A stretch of 64,000 nt of DNA. Source: Sulfurimonas sp. Lineage in GTDB: Bacteria; Campylobacterota; Campylobacteria; Campylobacterales; Sulfurimonadaceae. The notes below the pieces were generated by a model that did no database searches, was not told the origin of the DNA, and worked only from the letters and a program-made list of their open reading frames with translations. Each line of letters starts with the position of its first letter. The first letter of the stretch is position 1. The stretch spans positions 18,426 through 82,425 of the forward strand of contig NZ_JALSKT010000083.1 in the NCBI RefSeq assembly GCF_026988655.1, read 5' to 3'. Shown here piece after piece: positions 51,839-62,018 of the stretch. The position numbers and the translations under genes are program-made.

Positions 51839-53104
51839 TTATTCCTTATGATCTTTGATTATTTGTACAAGCATTGAAAAGATACCATACAGGAGAAGTA
51901 TCCCGATAAGTAGTGTAATGAACATTTTTAATTTCTTAGGATACGTATACCCATCAGGTAGGTTTGGTTTGGTAACAATGCTAAGTGTTTTAGAATTTTT
52001 AAGGACTTCAAGCTTTGTTGTTTCAAGCTGTATAAGGGCATTTTTATAGACTTCAGTGCTAAACTCAAACTGCATTTTGAGCTTGTTGTATGCAAAAAGT
52101 ATTTTGTTGAGTCTGTTTTTACTCTTTCCAGTTAAAGCTTCTTTTGCATTTTTTATGGAAGCCTCGATCTCTTTTATCTCAGATTTTAATGCTAGCAATT
52201 CATAGTTGTTTTTGTTAAGATAGTTGCTTTTTGTTTTGTACTCAATCTTTTTTTGTGTAAGCGCTGACTGTAAACCTGCAATAATCTCACTTGAAGATGT
52301 TGCATTGCTTTGTGGGTTGAGTAAAAGATGCTTGTCTTGGTATGCTTCTAATGCTTTTGCTGCCATATCCATTGCATTTTTACTTTTTTTGTATTCTAGC
52401 TCCACAAAAGCAAGCTGTTTTTTTGCTTTTTTTCTGTTAAATTTGTTTAACATATCGTCAACGGCTTTGATGGTAAATTTCAAAATCTCTTGCGCTTTTT
52501 TTGGATCTGTATGGAGATAACTAATGTGTAAAAGAGCTGAAGTTTCATCATACTCAACAAGCATTCTTTTTTTATAAAACTCTAATGCATCTTCTAATGT
52601 AGCATCACTGCTGAGTCTACTGATAAAATCTAAGTCATCACTTTTGTAGTGCTTAATTAGAGCAAACTTTTTGTCAAGCGTTTTAAACATATCTAAAGAG
52701 AGGAGATACTCTTTGACGACCATAGAATCTTGCAACTGAGATGAAGAACCAACCCCTAAAAGGCTCAGTCCTAGAGTAGAAGCCGAAGGCGTAGAACTAA
52801 GATCTCGTACCATGAGTGTTGTTTGTGACTCATATAGTTCAGATTCGATAAACATCGTATAAGTAAAAGCCGAGAGAAAGATAAAAAGAAAAAAGAGTCT
52901 TGTGACAAAGGTCGAGTACTTTTTGCTTAGTTGGCTATGGACTATGTAGTCTTTTTCTATCTTAGTATAGTCTTTGTTAAGTCTTTCATGCATACCACGA
53001 AATCCATGCTTAGTAAAACGAGCATAAGATTTTCTAAATGTTCGGTGTTCTTGTGTTTTATCTGTTTTTTCGTACCAGTAGAGTTGTATTATCTTTTTTA
53101 TCAT
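51839..53104 (-). CDS. kpsE: Capsule polysaccharide export inner-membrane protein KpsE-like
   Basis: Wzz-like topology with two terminal TMs and coiled-coil; adjacent to kpsD and kpsT. Confidence 0.88.
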   Translation of the reverse strand: MIKKIIQLYWYEKTDKTQEHRTFRKSYARFTKHGFRGMHERLNKDYTKIEKDYIVHSQLSKKYSTFVTRLFFLFIFLSAFTYTMFIESELYESQTTLMVRDLSSTPSASTLGLSLLGVGSSSQLQDSMVVKEYLLSLDMFKTLDKKFALIKHYKSDDLDFISRLSSDATLEDALEFYKKRMLVEYDETSALLHISYLHTDPKKAQEILKFTIKAVDDMLNKFNRKKAKKQLAFVELEYKKSKNAMDMAAKALEAYQDKHLLLNPQSNATSSSEIIAGLQSALTQKKIEYKTKSNYLNKNNYELLALKSEIKEIEASIKNAKEALTGKSKNRLNKILFAYNKLKMQFEFSTEVYKNALIQLETTKLEVLKNSKTLSIVTKPNLPDGYTYPKKLKMFITLLIGILLLYGIFSMLVQIIKDHKE

Positions 53105-53111
53105 ATATATC

Positions 53112-53777
53112 TCATTGTTTATTTATTTTATCGTATGTTTTTATCGCATCGTTTATATCTTCAAAGTAGTACATCTGTCCTGCGTTTACAACGATACCAG
53201 CGTGACAAATCTCTTTAAGTATTGGCATTGAGTGACTCACAAGAAGGACATTGCAGTTTTCTATCTTTTTACGCAAAGCTTTTTTAGATTTCACTTGAAA
53301 GTTCTTATCTCCGACTGAAAGCGTTTCATCAATGATTAGATAATCAAAGTCAAACATCAAGCTCAGTCCAAAACTCAAACGTGACTTCATCCCTGAAGAG
53401 TATATTTTGATAGGCATATCAAAATAGTCACCTATCTCAGCAAACTCTTTGACCCCTTCGATGGCATGCTCTATCTCAGCATCTGTTTTGCCGTAAATAC
53501 GACAAACAAATTTAACATTTTGTCGTCCTGTCATGGAGCCTTGAAATCCACCTGCAAGCCCCATAGGCCATGAAAAAGAGTTAGGCGATATGATAGCACC
53601 AGAGTTTGGAAAGTCTATACCCCCAAGCATACGAAGCAGTGTTGACTTCCCAGCTCCATTTCTTCCTAATATACCAACATTTACATCAGATGGAATAATC
53701 TGACTTACATTGTTAAGAATGTACTTTTTACCATTGGCTGTTTTGTAGTATTTTGTTACATTTTTTAGTTCTATCAT
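53112..53777 (-). CDS. kpsT: Capsule polysaccharide ABC transporter ATPase KpsT
   Basis: GRNGAGKSTLLRMLGG, YSSGMKSRLSFGLSL, LIIDETLSVGD. Confidence 0.93.
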   Translation of the reverse strand: MIELKNVTKYYKTANGKKYILNNVSQIIPSDVNVGILGRNGAGKSTLLRMLGGIDFPNSGAIISPNSFSWPMGLAGGFQGSMTGRQNVKFVCRIYGKTDAEIEHAIEGVKEFAEIGDYFDMPIKIYSSGMKSRLSFGLSLMFDFDYLIIDETLSVGDKNFQVKSKKALRKKIENCNVLLVSHSMPILKEICHAGIVVNAGQMYYFEDINDAIKTYDKINKQ

Positions 53778-53778
53778 T

Positions 53779-54255
53779 TTATTTTAGCATTTCTTGAATA
53801 GTATCTAAAATTTGTTTGAGTCTGTGTTTACGTTGGTAAAGTGTATTTATCATATCAACAGTAATATTACTATTGTCCTCATAGTCATGAGCAATCTCGT
53901 TTCTTATGTCTCTAAACTCAAACCATTCATCTACATCAATTATGCCCCATTTTTCAAGCTGATTGAGTATGTCTAAAAATGGTTTATCTGTATTTTCACC
54001 TTGATAAAGTAAAATAGACTTAAAAAGTTTTGCACCCATACAATCTTGTAGTTTTGAAAATCTGTAAATTATTTGGTCACTGTATGCTAAATATTCTATA
54101 TCATGTATAATTTTGCTAAATTTTTTTTCATCTAATGGAAAGAGATTGATCTTCTCAAGTTGTTTGTATGCATCATTTAATCTTTGTAAATGTTTATATG
54201 CTTCATTTAAATTGTCTAAAACCTTCTGTTTGTATATTAGAGTTTTATTCCCCAC
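53779..54255 (-). CDS. HEPN-domain toxin-like protein
   Basis: RX4HXY motif RNEIAHDY; overlaps the upstream MNT gene by 19 bp. Confidence 0.83.
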   Translation of the reverse strand: MGNKTLIYKQKVLDNLNEAYKHLQRLNDAYKQLEKINLFPLDEKKFSKIIHDIEYLAYSDQIIYRFSKLQDCMGAKLFKSILLYQGENTDKPFLDILNQLEKWGIIDVDEWFEFRDIRNEIAHDYEDNSNITVDMINTLYQRKHRLKQILDTIQEMLK

Positions 54256-54524
54256 TTTCGTGCCTCCTTTTCTATAAGTCTTGTTTTGTCTTGATTGAAA
54301 ATAATATCTATTTTTTGCTCGCCTAGTTGCTTTTTTATGCTTGAAAGAAATTTTATCTTTTTTTGAAAAAGATTACTATGATCTTGAAGAACAAGATACA
54401 AATCTATATCGCCACCTTTTTGAGAATCATCTACTCTACTTCCAAAAAGATAGATCTCACCATTTTTAAAAATGGTTTCAAAATTTTGCTTAATTGTTTC
54501 AATGTAATTTGCATTTAATCTCAT
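54237..54524 (-). CDS. MNT-domain nucleotidyltransferase (antitoxin-like)
   Basis: GSRVDDSQKGGDIDLYLV. Confidence 0.88.
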   Translation of the reverse strand: MRLNANYIETIKQNFETIFKNGEIYLFGSRVDDSQKGGDIDLYLVLQDHSNLFQKKIKFLSSIKKQLGEQKIDIIFNQDKTRLIEKEARKWGIKL

Positions 54525-54528
54525 TATG

Positions 54529-55311
54529 TTACCTCGAAGAGATGATCTTCTTCTCTGCTCTTGTGTAAAAATAGAGTCCTAAAAAGAGTGGTATAAAAGT
54601 CCAGTAAAACATATACTCATAATCCACATACTGAGTATCTAAGGCATTGAAGTAGTTTCCATGTATCATCTCTATAAAATGAACAAGAGGATTGTAGAGA
54701 ATAATCTCTCTTAGAACTGGAGGAAGAGAGTCCACTGTGTACATCAGAGCCGATACAAAGAGTAGAGGAGCCATGATGACATTGACTATCTTGACATAAG
54801 TCTCATAAAACGCACCTATGACAGCACTGAGTAGCCCAAGTGAAAACCCAAAAAGGCACATCCAAGCAACAGCTAAGATGACCATGTTGAAATTTTTGAC
54901 ATGCAGATCAAATCCAAAATATAAACCAATGCCGATAAAAACTAAAGTAGCAGCGATACTGACCAAAATCTCAACTAAAAAACGAGTGATAAGCGTGTCG
55001 ATAGGCTTTACCTGTATGTAACTAAATAGCGCCTGATTTGCACTAAAAGCATTCAGAGAACGACTGACAATATTTTTCCAAAGAAAAAATGCCAAAAAAC
55101 CAGTCGCTAAAAAAACTGGAAAATCGATACCGGGCATGGAGTTACTAGCTACAGCAGACTTGAGCCCTGCAAACACAAGCACCATAAACATAGCATCAAA
55201 GAGAGCCCAAAAGTAGCCAAGCTTTTGAGAACCAAAGCGTGTTTGAATCTCTCTCAAAAAAAGGGCAGTGATAACAGACTTGAAAATTGTAAAAGGAGTT
55301 CTTTTAATCAT
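54529..55311 (-). CDS. kpsM: Capsule polysaccharide ABC transporter permease KpsM
   Basis: ABC-2 type permease; ALFLREIQTRFGSQKLGYFWAL, YNPLVHFIEMIHGNYF. Confidence 0.93.
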   Translation of the reverse strand: MIKRTPFTIFKSVITALFLREIQTRFGSQKLGYFWALFDAMFMVLVFAGLKSAVASNSMPGIDFPVFLATGFLAFFLWKNIVSRSLNAFSANQALFSYIQVKPIDTLITRFLVEILVSIAATLVFIGIGLYFGFDLHVKNFNMVILAVAWMCLFGFSLGLLSAVIGAFYETYVKIVNVIMAPLLFVSALMYTVDSLPPVLREIILYNPLVHFIEMIHGNYFNALDTQYVDYEYMFYWTFIPLFLGLYFYTRAEKKIISSR

Positions 55312-55433
55312 AGTGCTATTTTAGCGTAAATATCTTAATAAATATAAACTTAAAAGTTTTTGTTAATAGCTAATGGTGTATAATTTCTAAAAAATTGATA
55401 TTCTGTAAAAGCATATGTAAGGAAATACTATTA

Positions 55434-56387
55434 ATGAATGTTATTAAAATAGCTAAAGAAGTTTTTGAACTAGAAGCAGAGGCAATAAAAGGACTATGCG
55501 AAAAGTTGGATGATAATTTTACTCAAACAGTAGAATTGATTTTACAATCTAAGGGTCGTTTAGTTATAAGTGGAATGGGTAAATCAGGTCACATTGGAGC
55601 TAAGATTGCAGCAACGCTGGCAAGTACAGGAACACCTAGCTTTTTTATGCATCCTGCTGAAGCATTTCATGGTGATTTGGGTATGCTTACTCAAAATGAT
55701 ATTCTACTTGCTATTTCTAATTCCGGTGAAAGCGAAGAAATTGTTAAAATCATACCATTTGTGAAAAAAAGAGGTATCACGCTGATAGGAATGGCCGGAG
55801 ATGAAAAGTCTACTTTAGCAAGAGAATCAGATTATTTTTTAAATATAAGTATTGAAAAGGAAGCCTGTCCTTTACAACTGGCACCTATGTCATCGACTAC
55901 AGTTAGCTTAGCGATGGGGGATGCATTGGCAGCTGCTTTAATGAAAAAACGAAATTTTAAACCAGAAAACTTTGCTATGTATCATCCTGGTGGAAGTTTA
56001 GGTAAGAAACTTTTGACAAATTTAAAAGATATAATGACATCGAAAGATTTACCAACTGTTGACTTAAAGAGTGATTTTCAAGATGTTATTACAACAATTA
56101 CAAGAGGAAAGCTTGGCTTGTGTATTGTTGTGGATGATGGGCTTATTAAAGGGATCATAACAGATGGAGATTTGCGAAGAACTTTACAAGAAACAGATAA
56201 AATCAGATTTGACTTGTCGGCTCAAGAGATGATGACAAAAAACCCCAAAACAATTCATGAGAATAAAATGGCTGTCGATGCGGAAGCATATATGATAGAA
56301 AATAAGATAAAAGAATTGTTGGTAGTGGATGATGATGAAAAATTGGTCGGTGTTGTGCAACTATTTGATACAGGGAGTATCTTTTGA
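55434..56387 (+). CDS. kdsD: Arabinose-5-phosphate isomerase (KpsF/KdsD)
   Basis: SIS domain GMGKSGHIGAKIAATLASTGTPSFFMHPAEAFHGDLGM plus CBS pair. Confidence 0.95.
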   Translation: MNVIKIAKEVFELEAEAIKGLCEKLDDNFTQTVELILQSKGRLVISGMGKSGHIGAKIAATLASTGTPSFFMHPAEAFHGDLGMLTQNDILLAISNSGESEEIVKIIPFVKKRGITLIGMAGDEKSTLARESDYFLNISIEKEACPLQLAPMSSTTVSLAMGDALAAALMKKRNFKPENFAMYHPGGSLGKKLLTNLKDIMTSKDLPTVDLKSDFQDVITTITRGKLGLCIVVDDGLIKGIITDGDLRRTLQETDKIRFDLSAQEMMTKNPKTIHENKMAVDAEAYMIENKIKELLVVDDDEKLVGVVQLFDTGSIF

Positions 56388-57142
56388 AGAGTGTAGTTGT
56401 TATACCAGCAAGGCTGAATTCATCAAGACTACCAGGCAAAGTATTGTTAGATATTTGTGCAAAACCTATGGTTCAACATGTATATGAAGCATCCAAAAAA
56501 GCTGAAACAATAGAAGATGTATATATAGCTACCGATTCTTTAGAAGTCAAAGAGGCATGTCTAAAGTTTACAGACAACATCATCATGACAGACGACTCAC
56601 ATGAATCTGGTACCGATAGACTAGCAGAGGCTTCAAAATATATAGAGTGTGACAATATTATCAATGTTCAAGGGGACGAACCTTTGATAGACCCGATGCT
56701 TATTACACAAATGGCTGATATTTTAGAGTCTCAAGATAGCATAATGGTAAGTGCTATGCACAAGATAAAAACAACTTCCGAATTAAAATCTCCTAACTCT
56801 GTAAAAGTGGTGGTAGATAAAAACTCAAATGCACTTTATTTTTCAAGATCAATTATCCCTCATCATAGAGATGAATGGGAAGCGCTTCTTAAACATCATA
56901 CAACTATTCCAGAACAACTAAAGTTTTACAAGCATATAGGAATTTATGGATATAAAAAAGAGTTTCTTAAAACATACGCTACTCTGGAGTCTACTTATCT
57001 GGAGAAATTAGAGAAATTAGAGCAGTTAAGAGTTTTAGAAAATGGCTATAAGATTAAAATGATAGAGAGTGATTATCATCCGATAGGTGTTGATGTTCTA
57101 GAAGATTTAGAAAAAGTAAGAAAGATTATACAATGTCATTAA
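56384..57142 (+). CDS. kdsB: 3-deoxy-manno-octulosonate cytidylyltransferase
   Basis: VVIPARLNSSRLPGKVL, NVQGDEPLI, YKHIGIYGYKKEFL. Confidence 0.96.
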   Translation: MKSVVVIPARLNSSRLPGKVLLDICAKPMVQHVYEASKKAETIEDVYIATDSLEVKEACLKFTDNIIMTDDSHESGTDRLAEASKYIECDNIINVQGDEPLIDPMLITQMADILESQDSIMVSAMHKIKTTSELKSPNSVKVVVDKNSNALYFSRSIIPHHRDEWEALLKHHTTIPEQLKFYKHIGIYGYKKEFLKTYATLESTYLEKLEKLEQLRVLENGYKIKMIESDYHPIGVDVLEDLEKVRKIIQCH

Positions 57143-57675
57143 AACAAAAAGCAAAACTTATTAAAGCTATTGTGTTTGATGTGGATGGTGTTCTGACGGA
57201 TGGTGGTATTATTTACGATAATGCTGGAATGGAGATAAAACGTTTTAATGTTAAAGATGGACAGATTATTTCACATCTCAAAAAAGCTGGTTTTGTTGTG
57301 GGTGCTATCACTGGTCGAGACTCGCAGGTCGTTAAAAATCGATGTGAAGAGTTGAAACTTGATTTTCATTATCATGGAAGTTCAGATAAATTGGTGCAAT
57401 ATGAAAAGATAAAAGAGAACTACAGCCTAAAAGATGAACAGATAGCCTACATAGGTGATGACATCATTGACTTAGGTATTTTAAGTAGATGTGGTCTTGG
57501 TGCAACACCACAAGATGCAAGGTCTTACATGAAAGAAAATGTAGACTATGTGACACCTTCAAAAGGTGGAGAAGGTGCTTTAAGAGATTTTGCTGACATG
57601 ATTTTAGATGCACAAGACCTGCTAGAAAGTATAATAACCCAACAATTGGCAAGGGCAGTAGATGCTACTAACTAA
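57133..57675 (+). CDS. kdsC: KDO-8-phosphate phosphatase
   Basis: VFDVDGVLTDGGIIYD, ITGRDSQVVKNRCEEL, YIGDDIIDL. Confidence 0.95.
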   Translation: MSLKQKAKLIKAIVFDVDGVLTDGGIIYDNAGMEIKRFNVKDGQIISHLKKAGFVVGAITGRDSQVVKNRCEELKLDFHYHGSSDKLVQYEKIKENYSLKDEQIAYIGDDIIDLGILSRCGLGATPQDARSYMKENVDYVTPSKGGEGALRDFADMILDAQDLLESIITQQLARAVDATN

Positions 57676-58705
57676 CGAGTATAAAGATTTTATAGTCTCT
57701 TTAAAACAGAAGATTTATAGTGCGAAGTCAAAGGCAATTATCTCTGCAAATAGATTGATGATAGAGCTTTATTTTGAGATAGGTAGAGAGATTGTTTTAA
57801 GTCAAGAACTACAAGGCTGGGGAAAATCGGTTGTTGAGAAGATGTCTAAAGACTTAACTGATGAGTTTGGTAAGAAGAATGGCTACTCTTCTCAAAATCT
57901 TTGGTATATGAGACAATTTTACAACGCTTATAAAGACAACTCAAATCTCCAACAGCTTGTTGGAGAAATTCCTTGGGGTTCAAATATTGTTATATTTACA
58001 AAATGTAAAGATACAGAGCAAAAAGAATACTACATAAGAAATACTATTGAATTTGGATGGAATAGAAATGTACTTACTCATCATATACAAACAAATCGTT
58101 TTAATAGAGATGACAAGAGAAAGAAACTAAATAATTTTGAGACCACTTTAGAAAATGAACTTTCAGAACTAGCTACTGACATAGTAAAAAGTGAATACAA
58201 CTTAGCGTTCCTTAGTATTTCTGATGGCGTACATGAAAGAGAAGTTGAAAGCACTTTGGTGGAAAACATCAAAAAGTTTTTACTTGAACTTGGATATGGG
58301 TTTAGTTTTATAGATAACCAATACAAACTAACACTTAATGAAAACGAATACTTTATAGATTTACTCTTCTTTCACAGAAAGTTAAATGCCTTAGTTGCCA
58401 TAGAGCTAAAGCTAGGAAAATTCAAACCAGAGTACGCAGGTAAAATGAACTTTTACTTGAATCTTCTCAATGATACTGTAAAAATGCCACATGAAAATCC
58501 ATCTATTGGGATTATACTTTGTAGCGATAAAGAGAGTTTAGAAGTAGAGTACTCTTTATTAAATACAACACAGCCTATGGGTGTCTCAACCTACACTACA
58601 AATGCTACATTACCAAAACAACTAAAAGAGACACTTCCAACAAAAGAAGAACTTTATAAAACACTACGAAAACTAGACAAAAAGGAAAGAGATGTTAACA
58701 AATGA
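57662..58705 (+). CDS. DUF1016/YhcG-type PDDEXK nuclease-family protein
   Basis: GWGKSVVEKMSKDLTDEFG, GYSSQNLWYMRQFY, IPWGSNI, YFIDLLFFHRKLNALVAIELKLGKFKPEYAGKMNFYLN. Confidence 0.92.
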   Translation: MLLTNEYKDFIVSLKQKIYSAKSKAIISANRLMIELYFEIGREIVLSQELQGWGKSVVEKMSKDLTDEFGKKNGYSSQNLWYMRQFYNAYKDNSNLQQLVGEIPWGSNIVIFTKCKDTEQKEYYIRNTIEFGWNRNVLTHHIQTNRFNRDDKRKKLNNFETTLENELSELATDIVKSEYNLAFLSISDGVHEREVESTLVENIKKFLLELGYGFSFIDNQYKLTLNENEYFIDLLFFHRKLNALVAIELKLGKFKPEYAGKMNFYLNLLNDTVKMPHENPSIGIILCSDKESLEVEYSLLNTTQPMGVSTYTTNATLPKQLKETLPTKEELYKTLRKLDKKERDVNK

Positions 58706-59483
58706 TGAACTATATGAAAAACTAAAGCAAGGAAGATTTCTTCTTGCAGGGCCTTGTGCCATAGAGAGCGAAGCACTTGTGATGCAAGTAGCAGAAGAGG
58801 TGAAAAAGATGAGTGAAGAGTTAGGGATTACTTATGTGTTTAAGTCTTCATTTGATAAGGCAAATAGAACTTCGCTGAGTAGTTTTAGAGGTCCTGGGCT
58901 AGAAGAGGGATTGCGTATCTTAGAGAAGGTAAAAATGGAGTTTGAACTTCCCATAGTTACTGACATCCATGAACCTTCTCAAGCACAACCCGTAAGTGAA
59001 GTTGCAGATATCTTACAGATTCCTGCATTTTTATGTAGACAAACAGACTTGTTGGTAGCAGCTGCAAAAACTAACAAGATAATCAACATCAAAAAAGCAC
59101 AGTTTTTAGATGGAAAAGACATGTTTTATCCTGCTCAAAAAGTAAAAGATGCTGGAAACAGTAAAATAATGTTGACTGAAAGGGGTACACTTCTTGGATT
59201 AGGACGGTTAGTTGTAGATATTACACAAATAGTGGATATGAAAGAGTTTGGCTATCCAGTAGTAATGGATGTTACACATTCTACGCAAAGACCGGGTGGT
59301 GGAGCAACAAGTGGCGGTAATCCTCATTATGCACCTTATATTGCCAAGGCAGCAGCAGCTGTTGGGGTTGATGGTTTCTTTTTTGAAGTTCATCCTGAAC
59401 CTAGTGAGGCTTTGAGTGATGGGAGTAATATGGTTAAATTAGATGAGTTTCAAGAATTGATTAGAGGAATATATAATGATTAA
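58692..59483 (+). CDS. kdsA: 2-dehydro-3-deoxyphosphooctonate aldolase
   Basis: LAGPCAIESE, FKSSFDKANRTS, DVTHSTQRPGG, FFEVHPEPSEALSDGSN. Confidence 0.96.
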   Translation: MLTNDELYEKLKQGRFLLAGPCAIESEALVMQVAEEVKKMSEELGITYVFKSSFDKANRTSLSSFRGPGLEEGLRILEKVKMEFELPIVTDIHEPSQAQPVSEVADILQIPAFLCRQTDLLVAAAKTNKIINIKKAQFLDGKDMFYPAQKVKDAGNSKIMLTERGTLLGLGRLVVDITQIVDMKEFGYPVVMDVTHSTQRPGGGATSGGNPHYAPYIAKAAAAVGVDGFFFEVHPEPSEALSDGSNMVKLDEFQELIRGIYND

Positions 59484-60519
59484 GTTTTTATATATCAGTA
59501 CCACAGGACGATTAGAACGACCTTATTTAGACCCATCCGTTAGATATAGATGTTACAACCCAGCAGAGGACCTAGAAACTTTAGGACATCTTGCCGATGT
59601 TGTTTCTTTTCACGACTTTCAAATTGCTATGATTAAAAATTATGATGTCTTTATATTTCATAGACCACCATATGATGAGAAGTTGGAGATAGCACTTGCA
59701 GTCATGGACAGGTACAAAAAACAGTATTATGCAGATTATGATGATCTAATCTTTGCTCCAGAGTACGCGTTGCAGTCGTCTTTGTATAAAACAGGGAGAG
59801 CGGATAAAAAGAAAACTTTAAAAATTTTTAAAAATAATTTTAAAGCAATGAAATTGTTTAAAAACTTTACCGTTTCAACGACTCCATTGAAAGATGTGAT
59901 TTTACATTTAAATAGAAAAGCGAATGTAAAAGTGATTCATAACGGTCTATCGCAATCATGGTTAAATAGGGCTAATTTAAATTTCGTTCCAAATACATCT
60001 AGTTTTAAGACAATGAGTTATCTTTCTGGAACAAAAAGTCATGATCATGACTTTGAAATTGTAGAAAATATTATGGCGAAACAGTTAGCGAGCAAAAAAG
60101 ATTTACATTTAATGTTAGTCGGTCCACTTGAATTTAATAAAGACCTTTTAAATGACAAGGTAAGACATCTTCGCTATGTTGAATACCAAAACTTGCCTCA
60201 ATTAATTACTAAAAGTTGGCTCAATATTGCACCATTAGAAGATAATATATTTAATAAATGTAAATCAGGTCTAAAATTTTTTGAATCAGCAATACTTGGT
60301 ATTCCTTCTATTGTTTCTTCTCTACCAGATTTTGAAAGATTTGATGATGCAGTTTTCATTGCCAAAGATGAAGAGAAATGGAACTATTATATTGATAAAC
60401 TTTACAATGATGAAGAATTTTATAAGAAGAAATCATTAGAAGTAAAACAATATGCTCAAGAAAAATGTATGTCACTGCATCAAACAAATAAATTTATTAA
60501 TATAGTCGAGGAAATATAA
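59476..60519 (+). CDS. Glycosyltransferase-like protein
   Basis: SYLSGTKSHDHDFEIVENIM, LVGPLEF, NIAPLEDNIFNKCKSGLKFFESAILGIPSIVS. Confidence 0.8.
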   Translation: MIKFLYISTTGRLERPYLDPSVRYRCYNPAEDLETLGHLADVVSFHDFQIAMIKNYDVFIFHRPPYDEKLEIALAVMDRYKKQYYADYDDLIFAPEYALQSSLYKTGRADKKKTLKIFKNNFKAMKLFKNFTVSTTPLKDVILHLNRKANVKVIHNGLSQSWLNRANLNFVPNTSSFKTMSYLSGTKSHDHDFEIVENIMAKQLASKKDLHLMLVGPLEFNKDLLNDKVRHLRYVEYQNLPQLITKSWLNIAPLEDNIFNKCKSGLKFFESAILGIPSIVSSLPDFERFDDAVFIAKDEEKWNYYIDKLYNDEEFYKKKSLEVKQYAQEKCMSLHQTNKFINIVEEI

Positions 60520-62018
60520 TGAAGGTACTTTTTTATTTAGAACCACATCCCATTAGAGAACGTTATGAATCTTTTAGTTGGATAGGCAAAGAAGTATGTA
60601 AAATGCTACAAGACAAGTACGTGCATACTCAATTTAATAAAAAGAAAACTTTACTTGATATGAGAATAATGACCTCAAGGCATTATGCTCCTTTAATGAA
60701 AGAATTTCCAAAAATTAGAAAGGCTTTTATTGGATTGACTTCAAAAGAAAATGATTCTTTGTCTTACTTTTATGATGATTGGAATCAACAATCTATTGCA
60801 ATATGGAAAGAACTAATGCATGGTGAGGGAGAAGTGTCGAAATTTTATAATGACATACTTAGCAGGGTTAAAAATAATGTATTTGATTTTGATGTAATTA
60901 TATATTGGAGTACAAATGGTGCAGTTAAAAAATTCGCATTAGATCATAATGTACAAAGTATTTCAATGGAGCTTGGATGTACGAGAATTCCTTTTTTTGA
61001 GTCTGTGTATATGGACTTTTTGGGAGTTAATGGAAATGCTATAACTAGAAAGTTAGATATAAAACTTTTACCTGATTGTGATATTGATGAAATCATAGAA
61101 AATTTACCATTTAATTTAGCAGGAAATAAAGGTAAAGATGGAAAACACAATGTTTTAAAGACATCTTTTATAGAAGAAATCTATAAAAATCCATTAAAGA
61201 ATATTTTAATACCAATGCAGTTAGATGATGACTCCAATATATTGATGTTTTCTAAATATGCAAATATGTTAGAATTTTTAGAGGAAGTATTACCTCCATT
61301 AATTAACAAAGGTTATAGATGTTTTATTAAACCACATCCTGGTGCAAAATCTAGAAAGTTAACAGAACTTGGGCATAAAACATGTGAAGACTATTGTAGT
61401 GATTTAAAAAATGTATTTTGGGTTGATGATATAGATAATAAAAGAGATTATTTATCCTTGCTTAATAAAATGACAGCTGTAGTTACAGTAAATAGTTCTG
61501 TTGGGTTTGAAGCACTTTTATTGAAAAAAGTGGTTGTTACTATGGGTGATGGTGCATATAGTATAAATAGCTTACCTACTCTAACACAACTTGTAGATGG
61601 AACTATTAATTTAAAAGAATATTATATAAATATTGGTAAGATAGCAAATGTTATGTTGTATAACTATCTTTTACCTAAAGAATATGTTTTTGAACAAAAC
61701 TTTTTTGTTGAGTATTTATTGCGGCAGATTAGATTAAATAATGCTTATTTAACATTAAACAATAGAGATTTTACACATTATTTTCTCAAAGAAGAAAATA
61801 ATATGAAAAACTATTTCATACTATATGATAGTGATCAAAGTTTTTTAACTCAATATCAGCAGCGCATAGTTTCAAAACAGAACACAGTTCCAATTGAAAA
61901 TATTGAAAAAAGAACATCTTTATCTCAAAAGCATATTCGTAATAGAAAAATGAAAAAACTATTTGATTCGCCAGTGCTTTTTTTTAGTGATGCAATTAAA
62001 AACATTTTAAAAAAATGA
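60519..62018 (+). CDS. Capsule polysaccharide synthesis-type protein (KpsS/KpsC-like C-terminal fold)
   Basis: CFIKPHPGAKS and VVTVNSSVGFEALLLKKVVVTMGDGAYS. Confidence 0.7.
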   Translation: MKVLFYLEPHPIRERYESFSWIGKEVCKMLQDKYVHTQFNKKKTLLDMRIMTSRHYAPLMKEFPKIRKAFIGLTSKENDSLSYFYDDWNQQSIAIWKELMHGEGEVSKFYNDILSRVKNNVFDFDVIIYWSTNGAVKKFALDHNVQSISMELGCTRIPFFESVYMDFLGVNGNAITRKLDIKLLPDCDIDEIIENLPFNLAGNKGKDGKHNVLKTSFIEEIYKNPLKNILIPMQLDDDSNILMFSKYANMLEFLEEVLPPLINKGYRCFIKPHPGAKSRKLTELGHKTCEDYCSDLKNVFWVDDIDNKRDYLSLLNKMTAVVTVNSSVGFEALLLKKVVVTMGDGAYSINSLPTLTQLVDGTINLKEYYINIGKIANVMLYNYLLPKEYVFEQNFFVEYLLRQIRLNNAYLTLNNRDFTHYFLKEENNMKNYFILYDSDQSFLTQYQQRIVSKQNTVPIENIEKRTSLSQKHIRNRKMKKLFDSPVLFFSDAIKNILKK

